A program made the translations under genes and the position numbers. Under the pieces are notes generated by a model, which ran no database searches, was not told the origin of the DNA, and was given only the letters and a program-made list of their open reading frames with translations. A DNA stretch of 53,008 nucleotides from Lachnospiraceae bacterium (GTDB lineage Bacteria > Bacillota > Clostridia > Lachnospirales > Lachnospiraceae). Shown here one piece after another: positions 31,140-40,382 of this stretch (position 1 is the stretch's first letter; the number at the start of each line of letters is the position of its first letter). The DNA lies in assembly GCA_004556655.1 (NCBI GenBank), contig SFGF01000017.1, positions 1 through 53,008 of the forward strand. Direction: 5' to 3'.

Positions 31140-32645
31140 TTGAAAACAGCGGTTTCCCCGAAATTAGGTGTAAATGAAGCGTGGTTCCGCAGTCGCTGTG
31201 AAGGGTGTGACGATATCAAATTACGCCCCATGCATTTGGGCGACAGAGGTCAGGTGGCATGTCTGGCTATTTATGTGGAAGCGGCAGTCAGTAACCTCAT
31301 GCTGGAAGAATCCATGCTGGGACGTTTGATAAATCAGCTGCGTGAAATGTCCGAAAGGGAACTCAGAGAGTGTCTGGAACAGGATGCGCTGGGAATTTCA
31401 GATGCATTTCCACTGGATACACTGGAAGATGGATTGCGGGGAATGCTTGCCGGCAATCTGATCCTGATCATTAACGGATTTGATAGAATCTTGAAAATCG
31501 GCAGCAAAGGGTATCCCGGGAGATCTGTGTCGGACGCGGAATCAGAGAAAGTGCTGAGAGGTTCTAATGAAGGCTTTTGTGAATCCGTGAAGCAAAATAC
31601 TGCTTTGATCAGAAAAAGAATCCGCAGTACCGGTCTGAAAGTAGAAGAAATTTTTCTGGGGGAAAGGTCGGATACAGTGACCGCAATCCTGTATATGGAA
31701 GAGCTGGCATATCCGCAGATATTGGAAAAGCTTAAAGCAGCACTGGAAACATATGAGATTGATGGTGTGCTTGACAGTGGAATATTGGAGCAGCTGGCGG
31801 AAGAAAACTGGATTTCTCCGTTCCCCCAGTTTCAGACTACTGAGCGGCCCGATCTGGCGGCCATGGAACTTCTGGAAGGAAGGATTGTGATTCTGAGTGA
31901 TAATTCGCCTGTGGCACTGATTGTCCCGGCAGTATTGAATGATTTTATGAGGGTCAGTGAAGATCGATACAATCGGTTTGAAATTGCCTCGTTTCAGAGG
32001 CTGATCCGTTATGCAGCTATGATTTTCGCAGTAATGCTATCCGGCACATATCTGGCAGTGACAGGATTTCATACAAGCATTCTTCCGACAAATTTGCTTC
32101 TTTCCTTTGCAGAAGCCAGGAGAGGCGTGCCATTTCCCGGGCTGCTGGAGGTCCTGTTTATGGAACTGGCCTTTGAACTGATACGGGAAGCAGGAGTTCG
32201 TATGCCGGGACCGCTGAGTGGGACCATAGGAATTGTGGGGGGATTGATTATTGGTGACGCAGCAGTCAGTGCAAATCTGGTAAGCCCCATGGCGGTGGTG
32301 ATTGTTGCTTTGAGCGCACTCAGTTCCTTTGCAGTTCCCAATGAAGAATTTGCGGCTGCTTTTCGTATTATAAAATATGGCTTTATTCTTCTGGGAGGAA
32401 CGCTGGGGATGTTCGGGATTGTTTCGGCTGCCTATCTTCTCCTGGGACATCTGGCCGGGCTGAGCAGTTTTCAGATCCCGTATCTGATGCCTTTTACAGG
32501 GAAGGGAATACAGGAATATCGTGGAGAAAAGAATTCTGTATTTCGCGGACCTTTAAGGACGATGAAATATCGTCTTATCTATGCACAGAGAGATCAGAGA
32601 ATACGACTCAGAAAGAAAAAGGAGGAGCAGGATGTTTGCGGATAA
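31140..32645 (+). CDS. GerA-type spore germination receptor subunit A
   Basis: 501 residues. A hydrophilic N-terminal half (about 1-290, with EAWFRSRCEGCDDIKLRPM and VRFL-like GerA motifs such as FLGERSDTVTAILYM) is followed by membrane segments containing RRGVPFPGLLEVLFMELAFELIREAGVRMPGPLS, split here as RRGVPFPGLLEV and ELIREAGVRMPG, the family hallmark. It forms a nutrient receptor in the inner spore membrane with the next two genes. GGGAGG at 31126-31131 precedes a TTG at 31140; no ATG fits. The leader contains a match to repeat L2. Confidence 0.9.
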   Translation: MKTAVSPKLGVNEAWFRSRCEGCDDIKLRPMHLGDRGQVACLAIYVEAAVSNLMLEESMLGRLINQLREMSERELRECLEQDALGISDAFPLDTLEDGLRGMLAGNLILIINGFDRILKIGSKGYPGRSVSDAESEKVLRGSNEGFCESVKQNTALIRKRIRSTGLKVEEIFLGERSDTVTAILYMEELAYPQILEKLKAALETYEIDGVLDSGILEQLAEENWISPFPQFQTTERPDLAAMELLEGRIVILSDNSPVALIVPAVLNDFMRVSEDRYNRFEIASFQRLIRYAAMIFAVMLSGTYLAVTGFHTSILPTNLLLSFAEARRGVPFPGLLEVLFMELAFELIREAGVRMPGPLSGTIGIVGGLIIGDAAVSANLVSPMAVVIVALSALSSFAVPNEEFAAAFRIIKYGFILLGGTLGMFGIVSAAYLLLGHLAGLSSFQIPYLMPFTGKGIQEYRGEKNSVFRGPLRTMKYRLIYAQRDQRIRLRKKKEEQDVCG

Positions 32646-33777
32646 TCAGAGAATATCCGGTATACAGATGGAGCGGCAATTTTTCCTGGCATATCTTGGT
32701 CCGGTAATTTTATGGATCGCTCCGCTTCTTCCGGGAAGATATGGAATGTTTGGTATTTTAACCGGTTCTTTCCTGCTGTGTATATGGGTGTTTTTTCTAC
32801 TGCGGCAGCCACATGTTTGTCGATATCCTGAAAAATATTGGGGAAAGTTCATGAGTTGGGTGATTGCGCTTATTTATGAAAGTTATCTGATCTTGACAGG
32901 AGGATGGCTGGCAGCTTCTATAGGAAAAATTTTGCAGGAATATATGATACAGGGAATTCCGGGATGGCTGATCGTGGCTTTTGTTGTGCTGACAGCACTG
33001 TGCGGAAATGCCACTCTGCAGACAAGAGGAAGATTTGCACAGACTGCCTGGCCAGTGGTGGGCGGAATCGTTTTTCTGATGTTGCTGCTTGCGGCATTTC
33101 AAGGGCAGGGAGGTTATGGACAGGAAGTACAAATACAGCAGCATATGACAAATGGGACAAGTATGATGATTCAGGAAGAACCGATCTGGGATCGGAATAT
33201 GATCTTTCAAACAGGCAGGAATGCAATAATGTTTGTGTCCGGTCTTCTGGGAATTGTATTGATCCCGTTTGCACAACTGGAATATGACAGTGGTGCAAAA
33301 TCTGCTGATCATATAGGAATTCCTTTTAAAATCATGGGGAAAACAGTTTTGTGGACAGGTATGATTGTTGTTTTGTTACAAGCTGTTTACGGAAATGCGG
33401 GAGCAGAGATGTTGGCGTATCCGGTTTTGAATTTGATGGCAGGGGTGAGGATACCTGGAGGATTTATCAGGAGAATGGATATGATTTTTCTGGCAGTTCT
33501 TTTATTCTCGCTTCTGTTTTCTCTGGGGAGTATTTTTTTCTACAGCAAATGCATTGTTTATAGAGTCAGAGGAAAAAAAGAGAGGGGGATATGGGGAAGC
33601 ATCCCGGCGGCGATATTTTGTTTTATCCTGGGAACGATTGACCTTAACGGCCGGTCCCCGATACAGGACTACGTAGGAATTGTTTCCTGTATCTATCTGC
33701 CGATATTTTTGACCTTGACATTCTGCAATGCTTTGTTGAGAAGGAGACCATATGGAAAACAGAAAAATCAGGTGTAA
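32632..33777 (+). CDS. GerAB-type spore germination permease
   Basis: 381 residues, about ten transmembrane segments, related to APC amino-acid transporters; starts MFADNQRISGIQMERQFFLA, the usual GerAB (endospore germination permease) opening. It is thought to hold the germinant-binding site of GerA receptors. GGAGGAG is 4 bp before ATG 32632. It overlaps the upstream gene by 14 bp and the downstream one by 26 bp, so the three subunits are tightly coupled. Confidence 0.9.
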   Translation: MFADNQRISGIQMERQFFLAYLGPVILWIAPLLPGRYGMFGILTGSFLLCIWVFFLLRQPHVCRYPEKYWGKFMSWVIALIYESYLILTGGWLAASIGKILQEYMIQGIPGWLIVAFVVLTALCGNATLQTRGRFAQTAWPVVGGIVFLMLLLAAFQGQGGYGQEVQIQQHMTNGTSMMIQEEPIWDRNMIFQTGRNAIMFVSGLLGIVLIPFAQLEYDSGAKSADHIGIPFKIMGKTVLWTGMIVVLLQAVYGNAGAEMLAYPVLNLMAGVRIPGGFIRRMDMIFLAVLLFSLLFSLGSIFFYSKCIVYRVRGKKERGIWGSIPAAIFCFILGTIDLNGRSPIQDYVGIVSCIYLPIFLTLTFCNALLRRRPYGKQKNQV

Positions 33778-34417
33778 ATTCTGGAAATCCTGCATTGTGT
33801 CAGTGATAATAACGATTCTGATACCCGGGTTGTCAGGATGTCAGATTATAGAACCGGAAAAAAGAGCTTATCCGCTTGTGGTAGGCATTGACTGGCAGCA
33901 GGGAGAGTACCGGATTTATCTGGGGATGGCACAGCTTGCAGTCAGTACCGGACAGGGAAAAGAAGGGGGAGAAAATCAGAGAGGGGATGAGGAGGGAGCT
34001 CTTCTGCTTACAGGAACTTCTCAGGAAGAAATCATGGAATTATATAACCAGACTCAGGAATTGTATCTGGACCCGGGACATGTACAGGCAGTGATTTTTG
34101 GCAAAGGTATTCTGTGCGAGAAGGAACAGATGGTGCATGTACTGGAAGGAATGGAGACAGAAGTCAGTCTGGGAAACAGCGCCTATGTATTTGGAACGGA
34201 AGATATGAAAACAATCATGGGAACCAATGGGAATCAGGTGGAATCCCTGGGTAAATATTTGTCGGGAATTAATGAGAATCGGACGGAAGATATTCATCCC
34301 ATCACACTTTCACAGATGTATCGGGAGCTTCACAATCAGGGGAAGATCCTTCAGATTCCCGAAATTGCTATGGATGGTGAAGAACTTATAATACAGAAGA
34401 GCAAAGAAACTTCATAA
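33752..34417 (+). CDS. Shortened GerAC-type germination lipoprotein
   Basis: 221 residues, where Ger(x)C proteins usually have about 370-400. It has a lipoprotein signal ending LSGC (C30), then EKRAYPLVVGIDWQQGEYRI and the N-terminal Ger(x)C domain through FGKGILCEKE and HPITLSQMYRELHNQGK. The usual C-terminal Spore_GerAC domain is missing; the 76 bases after the stop show no continuing homology in any frame, so a simple recent frameshift is not evident. The start lies inside gerAB. Confidence 0.85.
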   Translation: MENRKIRCKFWKSCIVSVIITILIPGLSGCQIIEPEKRAYPLVVGIDWQQGEYRIYLGMAQLAVSTGQGKEGGENQRGDEEGALLLTGTSQEEIMELYNQTQELYLDPGHVQAVIFGKGILCEKEQMVHVLEGMETEVSLGNSAYVFGTEDMKTIMGTNGNQVESLGKYLSGINENRTEDIHPITLSQMYRELHNQGKILQIPEIAMDGEELIIQKSKETS

Positions 34418-34526
34418 TAATCAGACAAAAAAATGTAAATTCCGGAATAAGCGGAAGGTAAGCGGGCAATCCTCCAGATAGGATCGGATATTCTTGCAGG
34501 ATATTCGGAATAAGGAGGAGATTAAG

Positions 34527-35153
34527 TTGATAGTCAGATCGTCGAACGATAGATTGTCAAAATGCAGGAAAAAAAAGTGTTTTTGTACAGCAGCAATACT
34601 GGCAATCTGTATTTGTACGGTGATATTGGGCTTTCCGTCCCATAAAGAGCAGGAAATGCAGGAAAAGATAGCAGGAGAAATATTGAGATTCCGGGTTGTG
34701 GCAAACAGTGACAGTGTTACGGATCAGGAAACAAAACAAAAAGTAAAGAATGCTGTTCAAAATGAACTGGGAAAGATTCTGGAAAATACAGACAGTTTAG
34801 AGGAGACCAAAGAACAAATTCTGGGACAGATGGGAAGAATTGATCAGACGGCAAAAGCAGCTGCAGGTACGGAGAAAATAAAAGTATCTCTTGCGGCAGA
34901 TTGGTTTCCACAACGTGTATATGGAAAATATACATTCCCAGAAGGTGAATATGAGACGTTGCGGGTGGAGATTGGAGAGGGAAAAGGGCATAATTGGTGG
35001 TGTGTCCTTTATCCCGGACTATGCTATGGAGATGCTGTACATCCGGTGGCAGATGAGGAAGGAGAGGAGCAGCTAAAGCAGGTACTGGATGAAGAAAGTT
35101 ATGATTTTCTTTTGTATCCGGCAAAAACCAGAATTCGATTTCGATGGTTTTGA
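34527..35153 (+). CDS. spoIIR: Stage II sporulation protein R
   Basis: 208 residues. Basic N-terminus, one membrane segment (about 20-38), then the SpoIIR domain: ILRFRVVANSDSVTDQETKQ and later HNWWCVLYPGLCYGDAV. SpoIIR is made in the forespore and triggers processing of pro-sigma-E by SpoIIGA in the mother cell. AGGAGGAG (34513-34520) is 6 bp before TTG 34527, preferred over an upstream in-frame TTG at 34494. It lies between the germination operon and murI. Confidence 0.92.
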   Translation: MIVRSSNDRLSKCRKKKCFCTAAILAICICTVILGFPSHKEQEMQEKIAGEILRFRVVANSDSVTDQETKQKVKNAVQNELGKILENTDSLEETKEQILGQMGRIDQTAKAAAGTEKIKVSLAADWFPQRVYGKYTFPEGEYETLRVEIGEGKGHNWWCVLYPGLCYGDAVHPVADEEGEEQLKQVLDEESYDFLLYPAKTRIRFRWF

Positions 35154-35156
35154 GAC

Positions 35157-35185
35157 TTGAATTCTTCTCCGGGAACGGTTAGAAT
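35157..35185 (+). promoter_or_regulatory. Promoter of murI
   Basis: TTGAAT (35157-35162), 17-bp spacer, TAGAAT (35180-35185), 38 bp before the murI start. Confidence 0.55.
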
Positions 35186-35223
35186 GATAAAAAGCAATCA
35201 TAATAACAGGATGGAGAAAAAGA

Positions 35224-36045
35224 ATGAATATAGATTCCAATGCTCCTATTGGCGTGTTTGATTCCGGTATTGGCGGCCTTACGGTTGCAAGAGAAATCAT
35301 GAGAAATCTGCCGATGGAGAAAATTGTATATTTTGGTGATACCGCTCGAGTGCCATACGGAAGTAAATCAAAAGAAACAGTCATCCGATATTCCAGACAG
35401 ATCGTACGTTTTTTACAGGGACAGAATGTAAAAGCAATTGTGGTAGCCTGTAATACAGCCAGTGCGCTGGCATTGAGTACTTTGGAAAAAGAGATTGATA
35501 TTCCCATTATCGGTGTGGTGAAACCGGGAGCTAAGGTGGCTGCCCGGACTACTGTGAGTAAACGGGTGGGAGTGATCGCCACGGAAGCTACGATTCACAG
35601 TGGTCTGTATACAGAATTGATCCAGAAGATCGATCCTGAGATTTCAGTGGTGGGTCAGCCCTGCCCTCTTTTCGTGCCTCTGGTGGAAGAAGGATGGAGA
35701 AAAGATCCGATCACAGAGATGGTGGCACGCCGTTATCTGAAAGAACTGCAGAAACAGGATATCGATACGCTGATCCTTGGGTGCACTCATTATCCTTTAC
35801 TGAGGGGATTGATCGGAGAAATTATGGGAGAACATGTTCGGCTGGTGAATCCGGCATACGAAACATCCATGACTTTAAAGCAGCTTTTGACAGAGCAGAA
35901 TCTTTTGAATCAGGGCAGCGTAGAGGAAGAATTTCCGTACCGTTTCTATGTGAGCGATGCAGCTGAAAAGTTTAAAAGTTTTGCCAATTCTATTCTGCCA
36001 TACGATGTGGAACGTACCAAGCAGATTAATCTTGAGGAGTACTAA
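35224..36045 (+). CDS. murI: Glutamate racemase
   Basis: 273 residues. The two catalytic cysteines are C76 (VVACNTASA) and C187 (LGCTHYPLL); D13 is in GVFDSGIGGLT. It makes D-glutamate for peptidoglycan. Followed 6 bp later by a DUF1934 gene whose ribosome site lies within the murI end, a pairing that suggests one transcript. Confidence 0.96.
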   Translation: MNIDSNAPIGVFDSGIGGLTVAREIMRNLPMEKIVYFGDTARVPYGSKSKETVIRYSRQIVRFLQGQNVKAIVVACNTASALALSTLEKEIDIPIIGVVKPGAKVAARTTVSKRVGVIATEATIHSGLYTELIQKIDPEISVVGQPCPLFVPLVEEGWRKDPITEMVARRYLKELQKQDIDTLILGCTHYPLLRGLIGEIMGEHVRLVNPAYETSMTLKQLLTEQNLLNQGSVEEEFPYRFYVSDAAEKFKSFANSILPYDVERTKQINLEEY

Positions 36046-36051
36046 AATATT

Positions 36052-36513
36052 ATGACAAAAGAAGTGCTGATACATATGAAAGGGCTTCAGTCCATCAAAG
36101 ATATGCAGGAACAGGGGGAAGAGCCCCTGGAACTGATTACAGCAGGTGAGTACTATTTTCGCAATAAGACCCATTATCTTCTGTATGATGAAGTTATGGA
36201 TGGTTTTACGGAACCGACTCATAATATGATAAAAATCCGTCCCGGTCTTATGGAAGTGAGAAAACGTGGGGTAGTGAATGTGAATATGATTTTCGAGAAA
36301 GATAAGAAAAATGTGGCATTCTATAAAACTCCTCTGGGAACGCTTGAGATGGATATCACGGCTACCCGGGTTATGATGGCTGAGACAGAAGAATGGATGG
36401 AAATTCAGGCTGAATATGCACTGGGAATGAATGGAAATGCTGTTGCAGACTGTGTGATGCAGATTCGTGTGACGCCGAAAGGAAACAAAGAGGCTGCGAG
36501 GTTCTTTGCGTAA
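36052..36513 (+). CDS. DUF1934 family protein (YwiB-like, calycin fold)
   Basis: 153 residues, cytosolic. MKGLQSIKDMQEQGEE and the C-terminal EIQAEYALGMNGNAVADC fit DUF1934/YwiB, a lipocalin-like beta-barrel family with no settled function. GAGGAG overlaps the end of murI. Confidence 0.82.
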   Translation: MTKEVLIHMKGLQSIKDMQEQGEEPLELITAGEYYFRNKTHYLLYDEVMDGFTEPTHNMIKIRPGLMEVRKRGVVNVNMIFEKDKKNVAFYKTPLGTLEMDITATRVMMAETEEWMEIQAEYALGMNGNAVADCVMQIRVTPKGNKEAARFFA

Positions 36514-36522
36514 AGAAAGTAT

Positions 36523-36562
36523 AAAAATTGCCGTATCAAAAGGATGACACGGCAGTTTTTTT
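36523..36562. terminator. Bidirectional terminator
   Basis: AAAAAT-TGCCGT (36523-36534) pairs with ACGGCA-G-TTTTT (36549-36560) across a 14-nt loop. T-tracts on both strands end the DUF1934 gene and the convergent small membrane protein gene, whose stop codon starts at 36563. Confidence 0.85.
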
Positions 36563-37028
36563 ATTTCTGAGTTGTTTCTGCGGCCTTTAGAATTTTTCTT
36601 TTCATTCGTTTGAAGAAGCCGACTTTCTGTGGTGGAGTTGCCAGAGGCCCCCGTACTCCCCGTACATCAGTGATATAGATACCGCTTACGGTTGCTTTCA
36701 CTTCTTTTTTTACCGGAATCAGATCGTAGACTTTTTCATCTGCTACAAGCACCATGATCCTTGGTCCGATTTTAGCTTTTACGATGGGCAGTTTGGAACG
36801 GCGCATCAGTCTTGGTGTTTGGTCAATGACCATCTGTGGCAATCCGGAATCTTTAATCGGTAAACGCTTTTTGTCAATGATCAGCATCGTCGTCGTCTGC
36901 TTTGCAGCTTCAATCTGCTCCTGTCTCTCTGTCTGCTTTTTCTGTGCACGTTTTCCGAGAAAATAAAGAACTACCAGAACCGCGGCCAGGACGATTATAA
37001 TAATCAATAATATCTGCCAGACTTTCAT
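36561..37028 (-). CDS. Small membrane-anchored protein of unknown function
   Basis: 155 residues: N-terminal transmembrane helix (about 5-24), a basic linker, a folded part of about 100 residues (TTTMLIIDKKRLPIKDS ... VADEKVYDLIPVKKEVKATVSGIYIT), and a basic tail. I do not recognise a named domain; similar proteins occur widely in Lachnospiraceae as far as I recall. An AGGAGG-like GGAGGA site lies just upstream of ATG 37028. Single gene. Confidence 0.75.
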   Translation of the reverse strand: MKVWQILLIIIIVLAAVLVVLYFLGKRAQKKQTERQEQIEAAKQTTTMLIIDKKRLPIKDSGLPQMVIDQTPRLMRRSKLPIVKAKIGPRIMVLVADEKVYDLIPVKKEVKATVSGIYITDVRGVRGPLATPPQKVGFFKRMKRKILKAAETTQK

Positions 37029-37189
37029 ATTCTTCCTCCTGTGGTGAAATGGTTATTACGCTTTTTCCATTTTATCACTGAAATAGGGAAAAGGCAATTG
37101 GATTTTCCAGAAAAACAAAGAAGAATAGAATGTTATGAGTAAATGAAAGAAAAAAGATAGAAATAAAATGTAGCAATTAGATGGATTCA

Positions 37190-37198
37190 TGGTATAAT
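37190..37198 (+). promoter_or_regulatory. Extended -10 promoter of deacetylase-like pair
   Basis: TGGTATAAT (37190-37198) is a perfect extended -10, 45 bp before the start codon. No good -35 at the right distance. Confidence 0.5.
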
Positions 37199-37243
37199 AA
37201 AAGTGATTGTCGATTATAAAGTACGCAGAGGATGGATTGAAAT

Positions 37244-38722
37244 ATGAGTGAAGAGAAAAAGAGCAGCAGGCCTCCTATGACTGAGGAGGAAAGACAGAAA
37301 AGAATAGAAAGATTGCGCAGAGAGCGGCGGCGTAAGCGAAGGAGACAGGCTATGATCATGCGTGCCATTGTGCTGGGAGTTTTGATCCTGATCTTAGTCG
37401 GTGCGATTGTACTGATTTCATTTCAGGTAAAAAGGTCAAAGCAGAAAAAAGCAGAGGAAAAGGCACGTCAGGAAAAGCTGATCCAGGAAGAAGAAGAGAG
37501 AAACAGACAGCGGAAAGAAGCGATTGCTGAAGCTGATATCATGGCGATGGGATATGATTATGACGGTGCCATAGAACTTCTGCGTTCGCTTGAGAATTAT
37601 GATCAGGATGCAGATATCATTGCAAAGATAGCTGACTATGAAGCAACCAAGTCAACTATGGTGGCTGTAAATATGGATGAGGTTACCCATATTTTTTATC
37701 ATTCGCTGGTGGTAGATCCGGAAAGAGGATTTGCCGGAGATGACAGCGCTGCAGCCGGGTTTAAACAATGGATGACAACTGTGGATGAGTTTAACAAGAT
37801 CACACAGGCCATGTATGATAACGGATATGTTCTGGTGGATCTTCATGATCTGGTAAATCAAACTACAGATGAAGACGGCACCGTTCATTTTACGACCAAT
37901 CAGATCATGCTTCCGGAAGGAAAGAAGCCATTTGTGCTTTCTCTGGATGATCTGTCCTATTATCACAGCTATGACGGACGAGGTACAGCTTCCAAGATGA
38001 TCCTTGATGAAAACGGAAAGCCGACCTGTGAATATATCCAGGCGGATGGAACTACAGTGGTAGGTGCGTATGACTGTGTACCGCTTTTAGACCAGTTCCT
38101 GGAAGAACATCCGGACGGGGCTTATCATGGTGCCAGAGGAACGATTGCTTTGACCGGATACAATGGTATTCTGGGTTACAGAACAGATATTGCCTATAAG
38201 ACAGGAGAGAATCTCACAGCAGATCAGCAGGCATGGATGGATGATCATCCCGATTTTGACTGGGATAAGGAATGTGCGGAAGCAAAGAAAGTAGCAGAAG
38301 GGATGATTGCAGACGGATGGAAGTTTGCAAGCCACACCTGGGGACATATCAGAGTCGGTGATGCCAGTCTTGAATCCATAAAAACAGATACGGAGAAATG
38401 GATGAACTATGTGGCACCGCTGATCGGCGGTACGGATACTATTATTTTTGCTCATGGACAGGATCTGGCAGACTGGCATGATTATTCAGCTGACAATGAA
38501 AAGTTTGCTTATTTGAAGAGCCAGGGATTTAATTTCTTCTGTAATGTGGATTCTTCTCAGTACTTCCTTCAGATTCGTGACAATTATGTAAGACAGGGAC
38601 GAAGAAATCTGGATGGTTATCGTCTCTGGAATGATGTACACGGTGAGAAGAACAGAACCAGTGATTTGTTTGATGCTTCACAGATTCTGGATCCGGCCCG
38701 CACGGATATGCCGGCATTATAG
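37244..38722 (+). CDS. Membrane-anchored polysaccharide deacetylase-like protein
   Basis: 492 residues. Very basic N-terminus (RRERRRKRRR), one membrane segment (about 38-60), a charged coiled stretch (65-95), then an outside domain. FVLSLDDLSY gives D235/D236 and FASHTWGHI gives H364/H368, the positions of the catalytic Asp and metal-binding Asp-His-His of the NodB deacetylase fold, and HGARGTIALTGYNGILGYR is conserved with the next gene. It may deacetylate a cell-wall or surface polysaccharide. GAGGATTG-type weak site before ATG. Tandem paralogue follows. Confidence 0.78.
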   Translation: MSEEKKSSRPPMTEEERQKRIERLRRERRRKRRRQAMIMRAIVLGVLILILVGAIVLISFQVKRSKQKKAEEKARQEKLIQEEEERNRQRKEAIAEADIMAMGYDYDGAIELLRSLENYDQDADIIAKIADYEATKSTMVAVNMDEVTHIFYHSLVVDPERGFAGDDSAAAGFKQWMTTVDEFNKITQAMYDNGYVLVDLHDLVNQTTDEDGTVHFTTNQIMLPEGKKPFVLSLDDLSYYHSYDGRGTASKMILDENGKPTCEYIQADGTTVVGAYDCVPLLDQFLEEHPDGAYHGARGTIALTGYNGILGYRTDIAYKTGENLTADQQAWMDDHPDFDWDKECAEAKKVAEGMIADGWKFASHTWGHIRVGDASLESIKTDTEKWMNYVAPLIGGTDTIIFAHGQDLADWHDYSADNEKFAYLKSQGFNFFCNVDSSQYFLQIRDNYVRQGRRNLDGYRLWNDVHGEKNRTSDLFDASQILDPARTDMPAL

Positions 38723-38853
38723 GATTTAAGAATTGAAAGTACAAGAGAGAGGCAGAACCGGTGGAGAGTGACTGTGATTGCGGACGCTTTTCACCGGTCT
38801 CTGTTGTAGGATCAATATTCTTATCAGAAAATGGTACGGTCGAGGATGAAAAA

Positions 38854-40206
38854 ATGAGTGAAACGAATGATCCCAAAGTAAGACAGGAGACGCCGGAAGA
38901 GAGGGAACGACGTCTTAGAAAACAGCGGCTGAGGCGGGAGGCACGAAGGAGAAGAAGGCGCAGAGCATTGCTCATCCGGGCGGCTCTGGTAATAGCTGCG
39001 GTCGCTCTTGTAATTGTTCTTGTAATTTTAATTTCAGGAAGGAATCGAAAACATTCTGGAAAAGAGGAAAGTAAAAAGGAAAATGCGGAAATACAGGAAG
39101 AGATTCCTATGGAGACCGTGGACACCCAGAATGTACTTCATCTTTCTTTTCTTTCACTGATTGCAGATCCTGATACTGCATTTGGTCAGGAAAATGAACA
39201 GAGTAGTTCCGTTTTGGATCAAAGCAGACTCACAGTGGATGAATTTAATCAAATTCTACAGCAGCTGTATGATCAAGGTTATATGCTGGTAAGTCTGACG
39301 GATCTGGCAGAGTTCGGAGAGGAAGGAGTAATGACAGTAAAAGAACTTCAGCTTCCACAGGGAAAAAAGCCATTGCTTATTTCCCAGCAAAATGTCAGTT
39401 ATGATCTTGAGTATTCAGGACAGGGATTTGCATCCCGGCTGATCATAGATGATAATGGAAAAATCACCAGTGAGAGAATACAAAGCGACGGAACAATGAT
39501 AACGGGCGCATATGATATTGTCCCATGTGTAGATGAATTCATAGAAGAACATCCTGATTTCTCACATAATGGTGCCAAAGGAATTCTTGGACTGACAGGA
39601 TATAATGGCATATTGGGTTATCGGACAGAGGAAGCACTGGCCTCCTCAGAGGGAAATAAGTATGCTTCAAAATATGGGGTGTTTGATACCGCAGAGGAAA
39701 CGGAAGCCGTTAAGCCGATAATTACTGCATTGAAGAATGAGGGATGGGTATTTGCATGCAATGGATATGGCAATATAAGCTATGCATCCGATCTGGAAAA
39801 GATCAAGGCAGATATGCAGCAGTGGAAAAATGGAGTGGAAAGTCTTCTGGGCGAGGTGAATATTCTGCTCTATCCTTACGGGACGGATATTGGAGATGAG
39901 AGTACATATGGATCGGATAATGAAAAATATACGTATCTGAAGAATCAGGGATTCTGTTATTTCAGCGCCATGGATATTGGTAGTTCGCGGACGCAGACGA
40001 CAGAAGAGTATTACAGATGTAATTATAAAAATCTGGATGGGTACCGTATGTACCAGGATTTATATATGGGGGCGGGAAGGTTTACAGGAATTCTGGATTT
40101 TGTTTCCGTATATGATCAGAGCAGACCTTCTGTGCCGGCTGAAAATAGTGAAGGAGATGGCGGAGAGAAAAGCAATGATGATTTACAGGAGAAAATCGGA
40201 GCTTAG
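38854..40206 (+). CDS. Paralogue of the deacetylase-like protein lacking metal ligands (probable pseudoenzyme)
   Basis: 450 residues with the same plan as the upstream gene: basic N-terminus (RRRRRR), one membrane helix (about 40-62), then the NodB-like domain; ILGLTGYNGILGYRTE is nearly identical to its neighbour. The catalytic pair aligns to Q179/N180 (LISQQNVSY) and the histidine motif SHTWGH aligns to CNGYGN (N303, N307), so all recognisable metal ligands are replaced. The frame is intact, so it is not a decaying gene. Start chosen at ATG 38854, after GAGGATG, to match the neighbour's MSE start; an in-frame GTG at 38761 is less likely. It may bind sugar or act as partner of the active paralogue. 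Confidence 0.78.
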   Translation: MSETNDPKVRQETPEERERRLRKQRLRREARRRRRRRALLIRAALVIAAVALVIVLVILISGRNRKHSGKEESKKENAEIQEEIPMETVDTQNVLHLSFLSLIADPDTAFGQENEQSSSVLDQSRLTVDEFNQILQQLYDQGYMLVSLTDLAEFGEEGVMTVKELQLPQGKKPLLISQQNVSYDLEYSGQGFASRLIIDDNGKITSERIQSDGTMITGAYDIVPCVDEFIEEHPDFSHNGAKGILGLTGYNGILGYRTEEALASSEGNKYASKYGVFDTAEETEAVKPIITALKNEGWVFACNGYGNISYASDLEKIKADMQQWKNGVESLLGEVNILLYPYGTDIGDESTYGSDNEKYTYLKNQGFCYFSAMDIGSSRTQTTEEYYRCNYKNLDGYRMYQDLYMGAGRFTGILDFVSVYDQSRPSVPAENSEGDGGEKSNDDLQEKIGA

Positions 40207-40382
40207 AAACAGGGAAAGTCCGGATGAAGATCATGGAAACTTTGAAAAAAATATGAAATCGGGAAGAATTGCTTTTATTTTTAAAAAAAATATGGTATAA
40301 CCATGGAGTATAACTGGAATAAAATCAGCTTTTATAACACTGAGACTGTGATATGTAACAGATAAACAGGATGGAGGAGTTT

